The translations under genes and the position numbers were made by a program. Below the pieces are notes generated by a model that ran no database searches, was not told the DNA's origin, and saw only the letters and a list, made by a program, of their open reading frames with translations. From Pseudo-nitzschia pungens (Eukaryota; Bacillariophyta; Bacillariophyceae; Bacillariales; Bacillariaceae), in NCBI GenBank assembly GCA_037355855.1, contig CM074761.1:6219346-6283345 (forward strand): DNA of 64,000 nucleotides, written 5' to 3'. This document shows, one piece after another, positions 51,962 through 62,296 of this stretch; position 1 is the stretch's first letter, and every line of letters begins with the position of its first letter.

Positions 51962-52177
51962 TCAACCGGTAAAATCACATTTGAAGGGCAAAACGGGCCC
52001 TTTTCAAGTCCTAATGAAAGGTAGACCAATAGCGCGAGCCTATCTATGTCTAACCAGGCATAAGGACGTAGTTGAAGAGAGTTTAACCCAAAAAGAACGA
52101 TTTGAATTGGTTGAAAATTGATCGATACACAAGCTTGTATGTGAGAAGCGCACACTTATTTCGGAACGGAGGAAGTA

Positions 52178-52683
52178 TTTCTTTGGTAATGAATTGCATT
52201 TCTTTGGCAATGAATTGCATTACTTTGGAATTGCTTGGAATTGATCCTCCCAGAACGCACAAAGGCACTAACCAGAAAGGGACAAAGCACATGCCAAAAT
52301 AAAGCTGAGAATGGTCAAATGGACCCATTTCTTGCCAGAGAGCACACCATGGTGATTATTGAGGCTGTAGATGCCAAAATCAGACTTGTAGAACAGAAAA
52401 AAGAGCTTGTAGTAGACATGATGTAGAAATTCTGCTCATAGAAACACTCGTAGAAGCACAAAAATCAGACAAATTTGTAGAGCAGGTAGAGAAAATGCAC
52501 TTGTAGACATGTAGAAATTTTGCACTTAGAGCACAAAAATTGGAGAAAATGTGGTAGAGAAAATGCGCTTGTTAGACATGTAGAAATTTTGCTCGTAGTA
52601 GAAGAAGACTCGCATTAGTATTGTGAAAAATGGTCCTCACGTCCTCTTCCATATGGATTACGAACATGTGCAGGTTCAGGGGA
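52178..52683. other. Spacer right of StwE with short diverged repeats
   Basis: Starts with three 21-bp units of ATTTCTTTGG(T/C)AATGAATTGC. Further right, GTAGAAATTTTGC and GTAGAGAAAATGC recur two or three times at about 70-bp spacing. No convincing gene. Confidence 0.5.
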
Positions 52684-53535
52684 TCAATCAGGCTCGAAAA
52701 AAGAGACTCGTCTGCATTCTCTTCTTCTGGGGGATGGACGTCCTTCCTCATAGATGTGGTAGTAATTATCACCAAAAGAGACACGGCGAGGGCGTTCTTG
52801 CCGGGAGCGTTCATGATGAGTGCGTTCTTCTGGAACATAATCTCCATATGCCACAGAGGCCCAACAGGCTCCCCTTTCAATCAGTGTGGGGCAAAGTTCT
52901 TGATGAGGGCGTTCTTGACGAGGAGGGCGTTCTTGATGAGGGCGTTCGACATAAGAAGAAAAAGAGGGCTGACGAGTTGCTCTCCTTTTATGGTACTTGG
53001 GAGAACGCTCGTAATAGGACAAAGAGCGAGGGCGGTAGTAGTGATCCTTGTAGTAGTATTGCTCCTCATGATATTTGCGCTCGTTGTAGTAGTCTCTATC
53101 TTCAGGAGGATATGACATGCGACGAGGAGCGCGATATGGGCTCCATTCCTCGTGTCGTTGATTTGTAACATCGCAAAAAGGCGTGCGAGAGGGAGACAAA
53201 CAAGATCCTTCTTGAGATTCTGTCACAGTGATATTGGATGGAATGCCGGTGTTTCTTGCTTCTGCTGGTATCTCAAATCTCTGCGTCATCAAACCCAGAT
53301 CTCCAGCAGCTTGATCGGAAGGACACTTGCTGCCATCATCGAAGGAATCTAGTGTTTTGATTGTTCCAAGAGGGGAATCACTGAAGGGGTCTGAAGAATC
53401 CTGGAGAAACTGATCGATGGCAGCTTTTTCATCTGCAGGAGCCACCAAAAAATCCTCAGTAGGCTTCAATGCCGGTGGCTTCTTCGATGCTGGTGGCTTC
53501 TTGGATGGTGGTGGCAGCTTCTTGTTCAAGTTGGC
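52684..53535 (-). pseudogene. Cry1 C-terminal tail beyond an in-frame TGA
   Basis: Directly continues the Cry1 recombinase frame after the TGA at 53536-53538. The next 284 codons are open: a Lys/Pro-rich start, an acidic middle, AAGDLGLMTQRFE, and an Arg/Glu/His/Tyr-rich end with RPHQERP-type repeats. There is no ATG at its start. The same LG-M-TQRFE block and an Arg-rich tail occur in Cry2, which suggests the tail belongs to the recombinase protein and the TGA is either a mutation or read through. Confidence 0.6.
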
Positions 53536-53707
53536 TCATATCTTTGAAGGGGAGCCATGCTTTGTGACAATTGCCTTATCAAACGCCTCCTGATTGGGTT
53601 CCATGTAATTCATCGTAGTAGAGATATGCGAATGGCCACCAATAGTTTTCAACACAGCTGTGTTTACCCCACCATTTACAGCAGTAGAGATAGCGCCACG
53701 GCGCTTT

Positions 53708-53896
53708 TGCCGTGCGCCAAAATACAGTCACGAGCGCACACGGGACTGGATTAAGGATAAGGATAAAAACAATCGGCGAGTCGACAGAATCGCTGATTCG
53801 GAGGGCTCTTAGAACTGTAACAAATGGACTAATCAATAGAGCTCACAATTTGCATATCACTACTGTTTTAATCACTAGTAGACCCGGGGTATGGCA
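53708..53896 (+). repeat. 5' LTR of GypC3 (189 bp)
   Basis: TGCC...GGCA ends, followed by the 14-bp palindrome TGATTTTAAAATCA at 53897-53910. Confidence 0.95.
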
Positions 53897-54642
53897 TGAT
53901 TTTAAAATCAAGCTGAGCGCTGATGACCATGAGCAGAAAGGACCGATCGGACCAAGGGACCAACGGATCCGAAAGACTGCCAAAAATGGAGGCGCAGAGA
54001 AGCAAAAACAGGGAGAAGGATATCCAGTGTCTGCAGCACAAGGAAGACCGACCCCAGCAACTGTTGGCGCCCAAAGAAGGGAGCAACAGCAGCAACAGAG
54101 ACACCTAAGTACCTAAACAGGACCATGGTCGACAACAGGAAATAATCGAAAAACACGAAAACATGTGCCGAAAAAGTGACACATAAATCAGTGAGTGGAC
54201 TAATTGGACCAACACTGAGTGGATGGACAGACCGCAGACGGATGCCAACCAAAACCGAAATATACGGATATCCGGAAAGGTATATAACCAAATACCCAAA
54301 CACCACTAATCCCACGGGATACGGGAAGTGGGACCGGCCCGGTGACAACTTAAGAAAGAAGCAACGCCGGAGAACCACGGGAATCGAATCCCACGAAATA
54401 AAAACAGAAACAACTCCGGGGAACCACAGGATTCCCGTGAGCTAAAGAGAGAAACAACTCCCACCACTGAACAGACCAGAGGGAAAATCAGTTATAACAC
54501 GAGTTATCGCGAGAGCAGCTTAATCTAGAACTGAAAACTGGAAGAACTGGAGCAATCATTCTTGCCCAGTTCAGCTCAAAGCAACAAGATAACAGAAATA
54601 GTGTAACTGAATTAAACTTAATAGAAAACTGATTAACTCACC

Positions 54643-56082
54643 ATGGCGGCTAAAGGAACCAAACTGAAACCCTTTAACATCATTCGGGAGGACTGGCCAG
54701 AAGACGCCACCGCCGTAAAAATGAGTGTAGACAGCGAGAAGGGTGGAATCGCATTCAGCGACTACCTGAAGGTCCTCCATGGTACGGAGAGACCAGAACT
54801 CTTCATCATCTGGAAGAGGGATTTTGACCAGAAAATTGCTGGCAATGACAAACTCCATGGAGACCAAAAGCTGGACGTCCTACAGAGAATCCTCTCTGGG
54901 GAAGCACTAGCCCTTGTCCAGAGGACGCTCACTCGGACTCTTTATGCCGAACCGAAGCACAAGATCCACAATACCAAACCGGTACAGAAGAAGATCCAGG
55001 AAATCGAAAAACACGATCAAGCCAACATCCTCTTATCGATGGGGCAAGATGCCACCGAAACTCCCATGGGAGCCACCAAGGAGAAGGCAAAGGAGAAATC
55101 TCCCGACGCCGACAAAACCAAACCGACTGCCACGGCGAACTCGGATGAGGAAACGGAGCCAGACGAATTGGCTCCAATCCCAAAGAAAAGCGTCCCCAAC
55201 GCTCTCACCCAGTACTACCGATCAGCGGAGTACAGGAAAGATGTCATGGACGAATGCATGCATGTCCTCAAACTCAAAATTTTTGGCAATGACCAAAATG
55301 GCAAACGCTCATATATCATCCTCCGTCGATTCATGCGGGGAATGCGAGTGGAACTCAAACATGGCATACGAGCATGGGCCAACCGAATGGCCGAACTACA
55401 AAGCTACCTCCCAGAATGTCTCCGGGAATGTGGCAGTGACCAAATGGAAACACCGAGAAGTTTCACACAGGGAGAAATGAAGGAAATATTGGACTCCAAC
55501 ATGACCCACTCCCAGCGCGAGAAACTGGAACACATTGGATGGGACCTCTACACCCACTCCTTTAACACCACTATCGACAAACTTGAAAATCTGGAAACCA
55601 CCATCCGGAAGGAGACGGTCCTCCAGCAGCGCATCGCCGACCTCGAGAAGCAGAACGGCGGCACCAAGAAGACTCCCAAGGCCGCATCTGGGGGAGGAAA
55701 CCACCATGGAAAGTCCCCTGGCAAAAAGAAGCGTCCTATGGATAACAGTAACAAACAGCTCTGCAAGACCTGTGGCAAGGTCCATGCCGGCAAATGCTGG
55801 AAACTAACCGGTGGCCCCTCCAAGAAGGGAAAGTTTGACCGGGAAACCATCAACTTGCTCAAGGAGCACTTTGTGGCAAAAGAACAAGACTCAGACACTG
55901 AGCAACACTCCAAACCCCACTGGGGAAGGAACCTATCGAACCACGAGTACTCTTATGTACTGGCCACGGCCCAAGCTGACCACGACGTCTCTGATGACGA
56001 GATCGACATCTCCGAACGGGAACTCAAAGAGTACAGAAGAAAGTACAGAAAGACCTTTAAAAAGAAAGGATCCCATAACTGA
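54643..56082 (+). CDS. GypC3 Gag
   Basis: 479 residues, closer to GypC1 than GypC2 in the linker (both have ANILLSMGQDAT). The zinc knuckle CKTCGKVHAGKC is conserved. Stop TGA abuts the pol ATG in the same frame. Confidence 0.92.
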   Translation: MAAKGTKLKPFNIIREDWPEDATAVKMSVDSEKGGIAFSDYLKVLHGTERPELFIIWKRDFDQKIAGNDKLHGDQKLDVLQRILSGEALALVQRTLTRTLYAEPKHKIHNTKPVQKKIQEIEKHDQANILLSMGQDATETPMGATKEKAKEKSPDADKTKPTATANSDEETEPDELAPIPKKSVPNALTQYYRSAEYRKDVMDECMHVLKLKIFGNDQNGKRSYIILRRFMRGMRVELKHGIRAWANRMAELQSYLPECLRECGSDQMETPRSFTQGEMKEILDSNMTHSQREKLEHIGWDLYTHSFNTTIDKLENLETTIRKETVLQQRIADLEKQNGGTKKTPKAASGGGNHHGKSPGKKKRPMDNSNKQLCKTCGKVHAGKCWKLTGGPSKKGKFDRETINLLKEHFVAKEQDSDTEQHSKPHWGRNLSNHEYSYVLATAQADHDVSDDEIDISERELKEYRRKYRKTFKKKGSHN

Positions 56083-59000
56083 ATGGCCGATACCATCCAC
56101 ACTGGACCCCGCATCATCAACAGATATGCAGACGTCTGTGTGGAGGTATTGGACCACAAGGGAAGGGGGAGGATGCTCCGGGGCCTACTCGACTCCGGTT
56201 GCTCCAAATCCATCATTCTAAGGCACTTTGTCGACCGAAGTCAACTAACGAACCGAGACCACAGATCCGTCACCTATAATACCTATGGGGGCAAGTTCCG
56301 AACCAAGTCTGCGGCTTCAGTGGGACTGAGGTTGATAGAGTTTTCAAACTCCAAAACCATCAAATGGACCTTCCAAGTGGATGAATACCATCACTATGAG
56401 GAGGTGCCCTACGACATGATCATAGGATCCGACATGATGGCACAATTGGGACTGGATATAAAGTACAGCTCCCGAACCATCGAATGGCAGGGTGACTCCA
56501 TCCCCATGAAGGGAATGGGGGAACTTACTGACCCGGACAAATGTGAGGCAGTATTCTTTGCCAACACACAGAGCCCGATCCTCCAACAGGAGGAAGAGAG
56601 GCAAGCCAAAATCTTGGACGCAGACTACTCCAAAGTCGATATAGACGCCATGGTCAATGACTTGGAGGTTACGGACGTGTCCAAGGAAGCCTTGAAGAAA
56701 ACACTGAAGAAATTCCCAACACTATTTGGAGGAGGGTTGGGTCTACTCAAAAATATAGACCCGGTGTCCATTGAGCTCCAACCAGGGGTCAAACCGGTCC
56801 GGCAGAGGTACTACTCGGTGCCCCATGCCTTTGAACAAGCACTCCGAAAGGAGATCACCAGGCTCTGTGATATTGGAGTCCTGGAGAAACTCCCCCACGA
56901 TGATGACTCACCGTGGGCATCCCCTACCTTCTGTCAACCAAAGAAGACAGGCGATATCCGAGTCCTCACAGACTTCCGGAAAATGAACGCCGCCATCCAG
57001 AGGAAACCATTCCCACTACCACGAATAGGGGAAACAATCCAAAGGCTACAGAAGTTCCAATCAGCTACGGCGCTGGACTTGTCCCAAGGTTACTACACCA
57101 TCCCCATCTGCAAAGAGAGCCAGAAAATCTGCTCCACCATTCTGCCGTGGGGAAAGTATACCTACAAGAGACTAGCAATGGGGATTGCTTGTGCTCCGGA
57201 CATCTTCCAATCAGTCATGATGAACCTACTAGGGGATCTGGACTACGTCCTTGTCTATATTGATGATATCCTGATCATTCAACGGGAGGGAGAATCCGAA
57301 CAGGATCATCTCAACAAAATCGATACAGTCCTACAGAGACTGGACGATGCTGGCTTCCGAGCCAACCTCAGAAAATCCTTTTTCATGCAAAAAGAAGTGG
57401 AATATTTGGGATTTCTGCTAACAACAGAGGGCATTCAGCCCCAGCCAAAGAAGCTGGAGGCGATGAAGCGACTAGAAGCCCCCAAGAACACCAAGCAACT
57501 CAAGATGTTCCTTGGAATGGTAAATTTCTACCGGGATATGTGGAAGCGGCGCTCCCACATCCTGGCCCCCCTCAATAAACTAGCAGGGAAAAAGGGAAAA
57601 ATGAATTGGTACTGGGGACCTACAGAGCAGAAAGCTTTCATGGAGGCGAAACGAATGCTCGCGGATGAAGCCAAGCTTGCATTCCCGGATTTTACGAAAC
57701 CATTTCATCTCTACTCAGATGCCAGTGACAGGCAACTAGGAGCAACAGTATGCCAAGATGGCAAGCCCCTTGGTTTCTACACAAGGAAATTAAACTCAGC
57801 GCAGCTCAATTACACTGTAGGAGAAAAGGAACTCCTAGGCATAGTGGAAGGGCTCAAAGCGTTTGAAGGAATCCTACGAGGACAAGATGTGATTATTCAC
57901 ACAGACCACCTGAACCTACTGTATCAGCAGATGCCAACGCAGAGAATGGTACGATGGAGACTCCTTATGGAGGAGTTCCACCCAGTAGTCAAGCACGTCG
58001 CCGGCAAAGACAACGACGCTGCGGACGCACTATCGCGGTTGGATATCACTGATGACCCAGCGGACACAGTGGAATGGTTACCACCAAATAAGCCCCTCAC
58101 TTACGCGGATGAGGAAGAGCACCTCTGGCAACTTCTATTCCCACTTGGAGAAGAAGCTCCGGAAGAATTCCAGGGCAATAGTGCATTCCCACTTGCCCCG
58201 GACATGATTCAGTTCTACCAACAAAAGGACACAGGAATCATGAGCGCCTTGGAAAAAGACAACCGACTGACCACCAAAATGGTGGAAGGTTATAATCTGA
58301 TCCACAAGGAAGGGAAAATCCTAATCCCGGACAACCTCAAAGACAGAGTCATGGAATGGTACCACAGCATGCTGGTCCATCCCGGAGAAAAGAGAATGGA
58401 ACAGAGCATTCGCTCAGTGTTCACCTTGAGAGGCCTACGGAAGGACGTCCAGGACCTCTGTAAACACTGCCACACGTGCCAGATGTTCAAAAAGAGTGGC
58501 CGGAAGAAGTATGGACTACTACCGGAGAAAGCAGTTGAGGTCACCAAATGGCAGAGGGTCAATGTGGACCTCTGGGGACCTGCAACCGTTCACAATAAAA
58601 ATGGTAAAGACTACCACATCCATGTTCTCACCATGGTGGATCCAGTAACCGGATGGTTTGAGCTGGCTCACCTAAAGGACTCCCCAAACGCAGCAGAAAC
58701 TCAACGTTTGCTAGACAGTACCTGGCTAGCAAGGTATCCGCGCCCAAAGGAAATTGGCTTTGATGGCGGGAGTGAGTTCAAAGCAGAGTTCCAAGAGCTC
58801 TGTAACAACATGGGGATGAAAAGAAAACCCAGTGGCGCTTGGAACCCACAATCCGACTCAGTACTGGAAAGGATCCATCAGGTCCTGAAGGATTGTTTAT
58901 TGTCCTTCAACTTGGAACAAAGGGACCTCCACGAGAAGGACCCTTTTGAGGAATTCACTACCAAGGCAGCATACGCAATTCGCAGCGCCATCCACACCAC

Positions 59001-59349
59001 TCTGGGATATTCCCCAGCGCAACTGGTGTTTGGAAGGGACATGTTCATGCCTGTGAATTTCCTAGTGGATTGGGAAGCAATCCAAGCAAGAAAACAGAAA
59101 AGTATCCACAAGAGCAATATCCGGGAGAATCAGAAGAGAATTCCCCATGTCTACAAAGAAGGAGACTATGTCACTCTAGAAAGGAAGGGCATTGTTCCGA
59201 AACTATCCTTCCCACGACAAGGACCTTACAAGGTGGTCAAGGCCCATGACAATGGAACTGTAACTATTGAAACTGCTCCCTTTGTAACCGACCGGGTTAA
59301 CATTAGGAGAGTGCACCCTTATTATTGCAGGGATCCTATTAAATCGTAA
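56083..59349 (+). CDS. GypC3 Pol
   Basis: 1,088 residues with DSGCS, YIDD, YSDASD, the HHCC finger, D-D-E residues and GPYKV all present. A few changes at otherwise conserved sites (for example NPQSDSVLERIH for NPQSNSVLERIH) are the only oddities. Open throughout. Confidence 0.95.
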   Translation: MADTIHTGPRIINRYADVCVEVLDHKGRGRMLRGLLDSGCSKSIILRHFVDRSQLTNRDHRSVTYNTYGGKFRTKSAASVGLRLIEFSNSKTIKWTFQVDEYHHYEEVPYDMIIGSDMMAQLGLDIKYSSRTIEWQGDSIPMKGMGELTDPDKCEAVFFANTQSPILQQEEERQAKILDADYSKVDIDAMVNDLEVTDVSKEALKKTLKKFPTLFGGGLGLLKNIDPVSIELQPGVKPVRQRYYSVPHAFEQALRKEITRLCDIGVLEKLPHDDDSPWASPTFCQPKKTGDIRVLTDFRKMNAAIQRKPFPLPRIGETIQRLQKFQSATALDLSQGYYTIPICKESQKICSTILPWGKYTYKRLAMGIACAPDIFQSVMMNLLGDLDYVLVYIDDILIIQREGESEQDHLNKIDTVLQRLDDAGFRANLRKSFFMQKEVEYLGFLLTTEGIQPQPKKLEAMKRLEAPKNTKQLKMFLGMVNFYRDMWKRRSHILAPLNKLAGKKGKMNWYWGPTEQKAFMEAKRMLADEAKLAFPDFTKPFHLYSDASDRQLGATVCQDGKPLGFYTRKLNSAQLNYTVGEKELLGIVEGLKAFEGILRGQDVIIHTDHLNLLYQQMPTQRMVRWRLLMEEFHPVVKHVAGKDNDAADALSRLDITDDPADTVEWLPPNKPLTYADEEEHLWQLLFPLGEEAPEEFQGNSAFPLAPDMIQFYQQKDTGIMSALEKDNRLTTKMVEGYNLIHKEGKILIPDNLKDRVMEWYHSMLVHPGEKRMEQSIRSVFTLRGLRKDVQDLCKHCHTCQMFKKSGRKKYGLLPEKAVEVTKWQRVNVDLWGPATVHNKNGKDYHIHVLTMVDPVTGWFELAHLKDSPNAAETQRLLDSTWLARYPRPKEIGFDGGSEFKAEFQELCNNMGMKRKPSGAWNPQSDSVLERIHQVLKDCLLSFNLEQRDLHEKDPFEEFTTKAAYAIRSAIHTTLGYSPAQLVFGRDMFMPVNFLVDWEAIQARKQKSIHKSNIRENQKRIPHVYKEGDYVTLERKGIVPKLSFPRQGPYKVVKAHDNGTVTIETAPFVTDRVNIRRVHPYYCRDPIKS

Positions 59350-59367
59350 CAGTACCATGGAGGAGTA

Positions 59368-59556
59368 TGCCGTGCGCCAAAATACAGTCACGAGCGCACA
59401 CGGGACTGGATTAAGGATAAGGATAAAAACAATCGGCGAGTCGACAGAATCGCTGATTCGGAGGGCTCTTAGAACTGTAACAAATGGACTAATCAATAGA
59501 GCTCACAATTTGCATATCACTACTGTTTTAATCACTAGTAGACCCGGGGTATGGCA
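59368..59556 (+). repeat. 3' LTR of GypC3 (189 bp)
   Basis: Matches 53708-53896 throughout by eye; followed by GCTTT. Confidence 0.95.
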
Positions 59557-59704
59557 GCTTTCCATGTGCCGTACACTTCTCTGGATTTGTGTAGCCACTC
59601 CATTTCGCAATCAACTTCATTTTTGTATTTACGCTGTGTTTGCCAATCACTTTGCTTGCAAATGGACTCAGTCTCCTCCATGACTTTCCTTGCTTTTGCC
59701 ACTC

Positions 59705-59801
59705 CTGCAAAAACAAAAGAGGGACGCAAAACAGAAATTGTGAGTAAAAAAGATCACCAAGAACAAAGAAAACTCCAGCAAATCATAACAAAAAAACTTA
59801 C
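59705..59801 (-). other. Intron of the Cry1 recombinase gene (97 bp)
   Basis: GTAAGT donor and TTTGTTTTTGCAG acceptor on the minus strand. It falls between codons (…QQIL | EWQKQ…) and joins two frames that otherwise do not meet. Confidence 0.75.
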
Positions 59802-61454
59802 CAAGATCTGTTGCTTCGATGCAGGTTTCCGGAAGATCTGATTAGGCCCTTCACACTCATCAGGAATCCAAGAAAGGAGTTTCAGTGTAGTTTGGTAGCA
59901 GGACATGCTGGGATAGCAATTGAAAGGACAGGGGAGAATCTTCTTCTTGTTATTACCATCCTCGCGCGTTGGATTGCGAGTGAGAGAGTATTTTGTTTCT
60001 GCCCAGTATAATTGTCCTTCAAGCGCACGTAAGGGATACCTTTGAAGGGACCTGAAGAAATATTACCGAGTTTGAAGTCTTCTTTTACAAGCTGTGTGGG
60101 TTCTTTGCAGCCACGAAGAGCACATTCAAACAGGAGATTCTCCAGGGCACACCAGACAAAGTGCTCGTCATTGTTGAAAGGATCGAGTGGGTTGTTGGGA
60201 TCTTTGATAGCTTGCCATCGCTTCTTGAACCAGTCCGGATTGAAAGACGCCTTGTTGGAGAGGGTACCATACAGAGTCCTGTGTTCCAACACAATTTTGC
60301 AGTTCCTCTTCCAATACGCTTGCAATTCCCCTTGAGCATTGAAGTCCTTCTTAAAAGAATATGTGATACCATTTTTACTGAAGACAGAGAAGAAAAGCCG
60401 TTTGTACATGGTTTCGAGACTGCTCATTTTGAACTGGGCTTCAGCCCAGAGCTTGGGGTCCTTGGATATATCAACGTCTCGATATTCTTTCTTGTAGAGC
60501 ATCAATGCGTGAACAATCAAACATTTGTTCAAGACCGACTTCTTCAATGGACTGATAGGGGCGCGACATTCAATATAGAGACGCCGAGTCTTGACAGCAG
60601 GACACTCCTCTGGATCAGGAATGGTATCTGCAAGTGAGCCCAACCGTGGATGCTTTTCCAATGATTGGAAGAACTCAAACTCATCTACCAACTTTGCCTT
60701 CTCATAAGCCTTGGTATTGAACTGAAGGCCCATAATCTCCTCTGTCTTTGTCCCAAACGCATCTGGGTTCTCAGCAATACCCTTTAGAATTGCTGCCAGG
60801 GAGAACACTCCATCAACTACATGACCCTCCTCAGCGGCTGTCGGCAGTTGAAGCTCTTCAACCTCAATACCGGCTGCTGCATCTTCAATTGGATTGTTGT
60901 TGTTTGAAGATGGTGTCCTGCCACCAGGATCCTCGTCAGTAGTCGTTGTAGTAGTGGGAGGAGGATTGCTTGCTGTAGTAGAATCGATTGTAGTCATAGT
61001 CGAGACTGTATCAATAGTAGCAGTGGCCGGAGCAGCAGTGGCCGGAGCAGTGGCTGGTGGAGCAGTAGTAGTAGCGGGAGCAGGAGTGGCGGGGGCAGCG
61101 ATGGGTGCGTTCGAAACAGAGAGAGTGCGCTGCCGGCATTTCTGTCCTTTTCCAATAATTATAGGAGGAGAAGTAGCCGGAGGGGGGGGCCTTCTTCTTC
61201 TTCTTGTATGGGTTCTTGTTCCTTGTTGGCTTTTTTGATGCTGCAGAGCGTTGTTGTGTTCTTGTTGATGCTGGAGCAGACGTGGACCGAGTCCGGCAAG
61301 CAGCGGCTGTAGAAGAAGATCGAGTTTGCCGATCAGTAACATTTTGAATAGGCCTCACCATGGTCGGTGCTGAAAAAATCCACGACAGCCGAAGAAGTGT
61401 TGTTGTGAGTACTAACCGGAATAAACAATAGCAAAAATGCACTCCCTCCTCAAA

Positions 61455-61502
61455 CTGGCTGCTGTTTGTACTTGGCTAGCGCCTCGTACAAACAACAGCC
61501 AG
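61455..61502. repeat. Hairpin upstream of Cry1
   Basis: Arms CTGGCTGCTGTTTGTAC and GTACAAACAACAGCCAG (one mismatch) around 14 bases. The surrounding 61503-62296 is AT-rich without a supported gene. Confidence 0.55.
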
Positions 61503-62296
61503 TATTCGGATGTCATTGAAACTTACCAGAGAAGAGCTGCTGAATCCCATGGTCAAAAGCAAGAAAAAGTGTTTGTGTGAGGAGTAGCCGGTCAAGAAGC
61601 AACCACAGAAAAATGTCGACAGCGACAAAAACGCTCCCAAAAGGACGCAAAACACACCAAAAACACACCATTGCACTTGCGGACTAGTATAGAACACTTG
61701 GAAGCAGTTGAAATAGGATGGAAAGAGTCAAAAAGCAGAATCCCATGGTCCGACGCATTTTGTAAATTGTTATTTCGAAAATTATGAATTACACTCGGAT
61801 CGAAATCCAAGCAAAAGCACGTGTTAGATCGTGTTAAGTTGAAAATACAGTGGATATTGTATTGGGTCGAAATACAGATTTCAATCACGCCTGTTGGATC
61901 TCTCTTAATGCGCGCAGGGGAGTGCGCACGACTCGTTTGCTCAAAGCACGGAGTTGTGTATGAAAATTGTCCCCTCATTACTCTCCTACACAACACTGTG
62001 TACTACTCACCTACAGAGTCCCACAACAAAAAACAACCTTATTTCTTCAGTAACATTCTCCAATTATCATGTACGAATATGTAAAATTGCAGTACAAGTT
62101 TTTGTGCACCGGGATCCAAAATACAGTACTGACGCGAGTTTTCGTGTACCCTGCAAGTTTCGTGTACGCAACGAAAACACCCTGCAGCAGCAACAAGCAG
62201 CAAGCAACGCTTGCTGGCAACAGTCCCCTCCATTGTGCTCACCTCGAAACTTTGGATTACGCAACTAATATACCTAACCTCCTTAACCTCCTCCTC

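Larger units (their letters stand above)
11925..52175. mobile_element. StwE: Stowaway/mariner-like element, outermost shell of the nest
   Basis: Inverted ends begin CTTCCTCCGTTCCGAAATAA and match over 27 bp with one mismatch (11925-11951 and 52149-52175). They are flanked by TA on both sides (11923-11924 and 52176-52177), the target used by Tc1/mariner and Stowaway elements. Only 11925-12357 and 51967-52175 belong to it, about 640 bp without a transposase frame, so it was non-autonomous. Everything between is GypB2 and its passengers. A second partial end motif, CGTTCCGAAATAAGTGT, sits at about 11968. Confidence 0.75.
53708..59556 (+). mobile_element. GypC copy 3, intact-looking, inside the Cry1 recombinase
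   Basis: 5,849 bp with 189-bp LTRs that look identical and TSD GCTTT (53703-53707, 59557-59561). A third sublineage by LTR sequence (TGCCGTGCGCCAAAATACAG start). Antisense to Cry1. Polypurine tract ATGGAGGAG precedes the 3' LTR. Confidence 0.96.
53536..61361 (-). pseudogene. Cry1: Crypton-like tyrosine recombinase, interrupted by GypC3
   Basis: Predicted DNA-cutting recombinase of a Crypton-type element. Blocks: 61361-59802, 59704-59557 and 53702-53536. A 97-bp intron lies between the first two and GypC3 (plus one GCTTT copy) between the last two. ATG 61361 begins MVRPIQNVTDRQTRSSSTAA. Catalytic-type motifs: LLFECALRGCKEP (first Arg), a possible Lys region after GIPYVRLKD, CTAHGKRRGAISTAVNGG (H-x-x-R), IGGHSHIST (H) and TTMNYMEP (Tyr nucleophile). 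GypC3 splits the H-x-x-R box between Lys and Arg. Two frameshifts are needed: one extra base in a G8 run at 61192-61199 and two extra bases in a GA repeat at about 59981-59988. Both are in slippage-prone sequence and could be assembly errors. With them corrected the protein is about 620 residues before the TGA. Confidence 0.75.

Noticed and set aside
52235..52426. 63-codon plus-strand frame right of StwE
   Set aside because: Short, in repeat-containing spacer, no motif.
17671..53538. Reassignment of TGA to an amino acid in this genome
   Set aside because: The TnG transposase and gene C end in TGA at expected places, and other genes end in TAA or TAG, so TGA is a normal stop. Local readthrough remains possible.
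53712..54116. 134-codon frame in the GypC3 leader and similar ones in copies 1 and 2
   Set aside because: Frames start in the LTR, differ between copies in start, length and register, and lack any domain.
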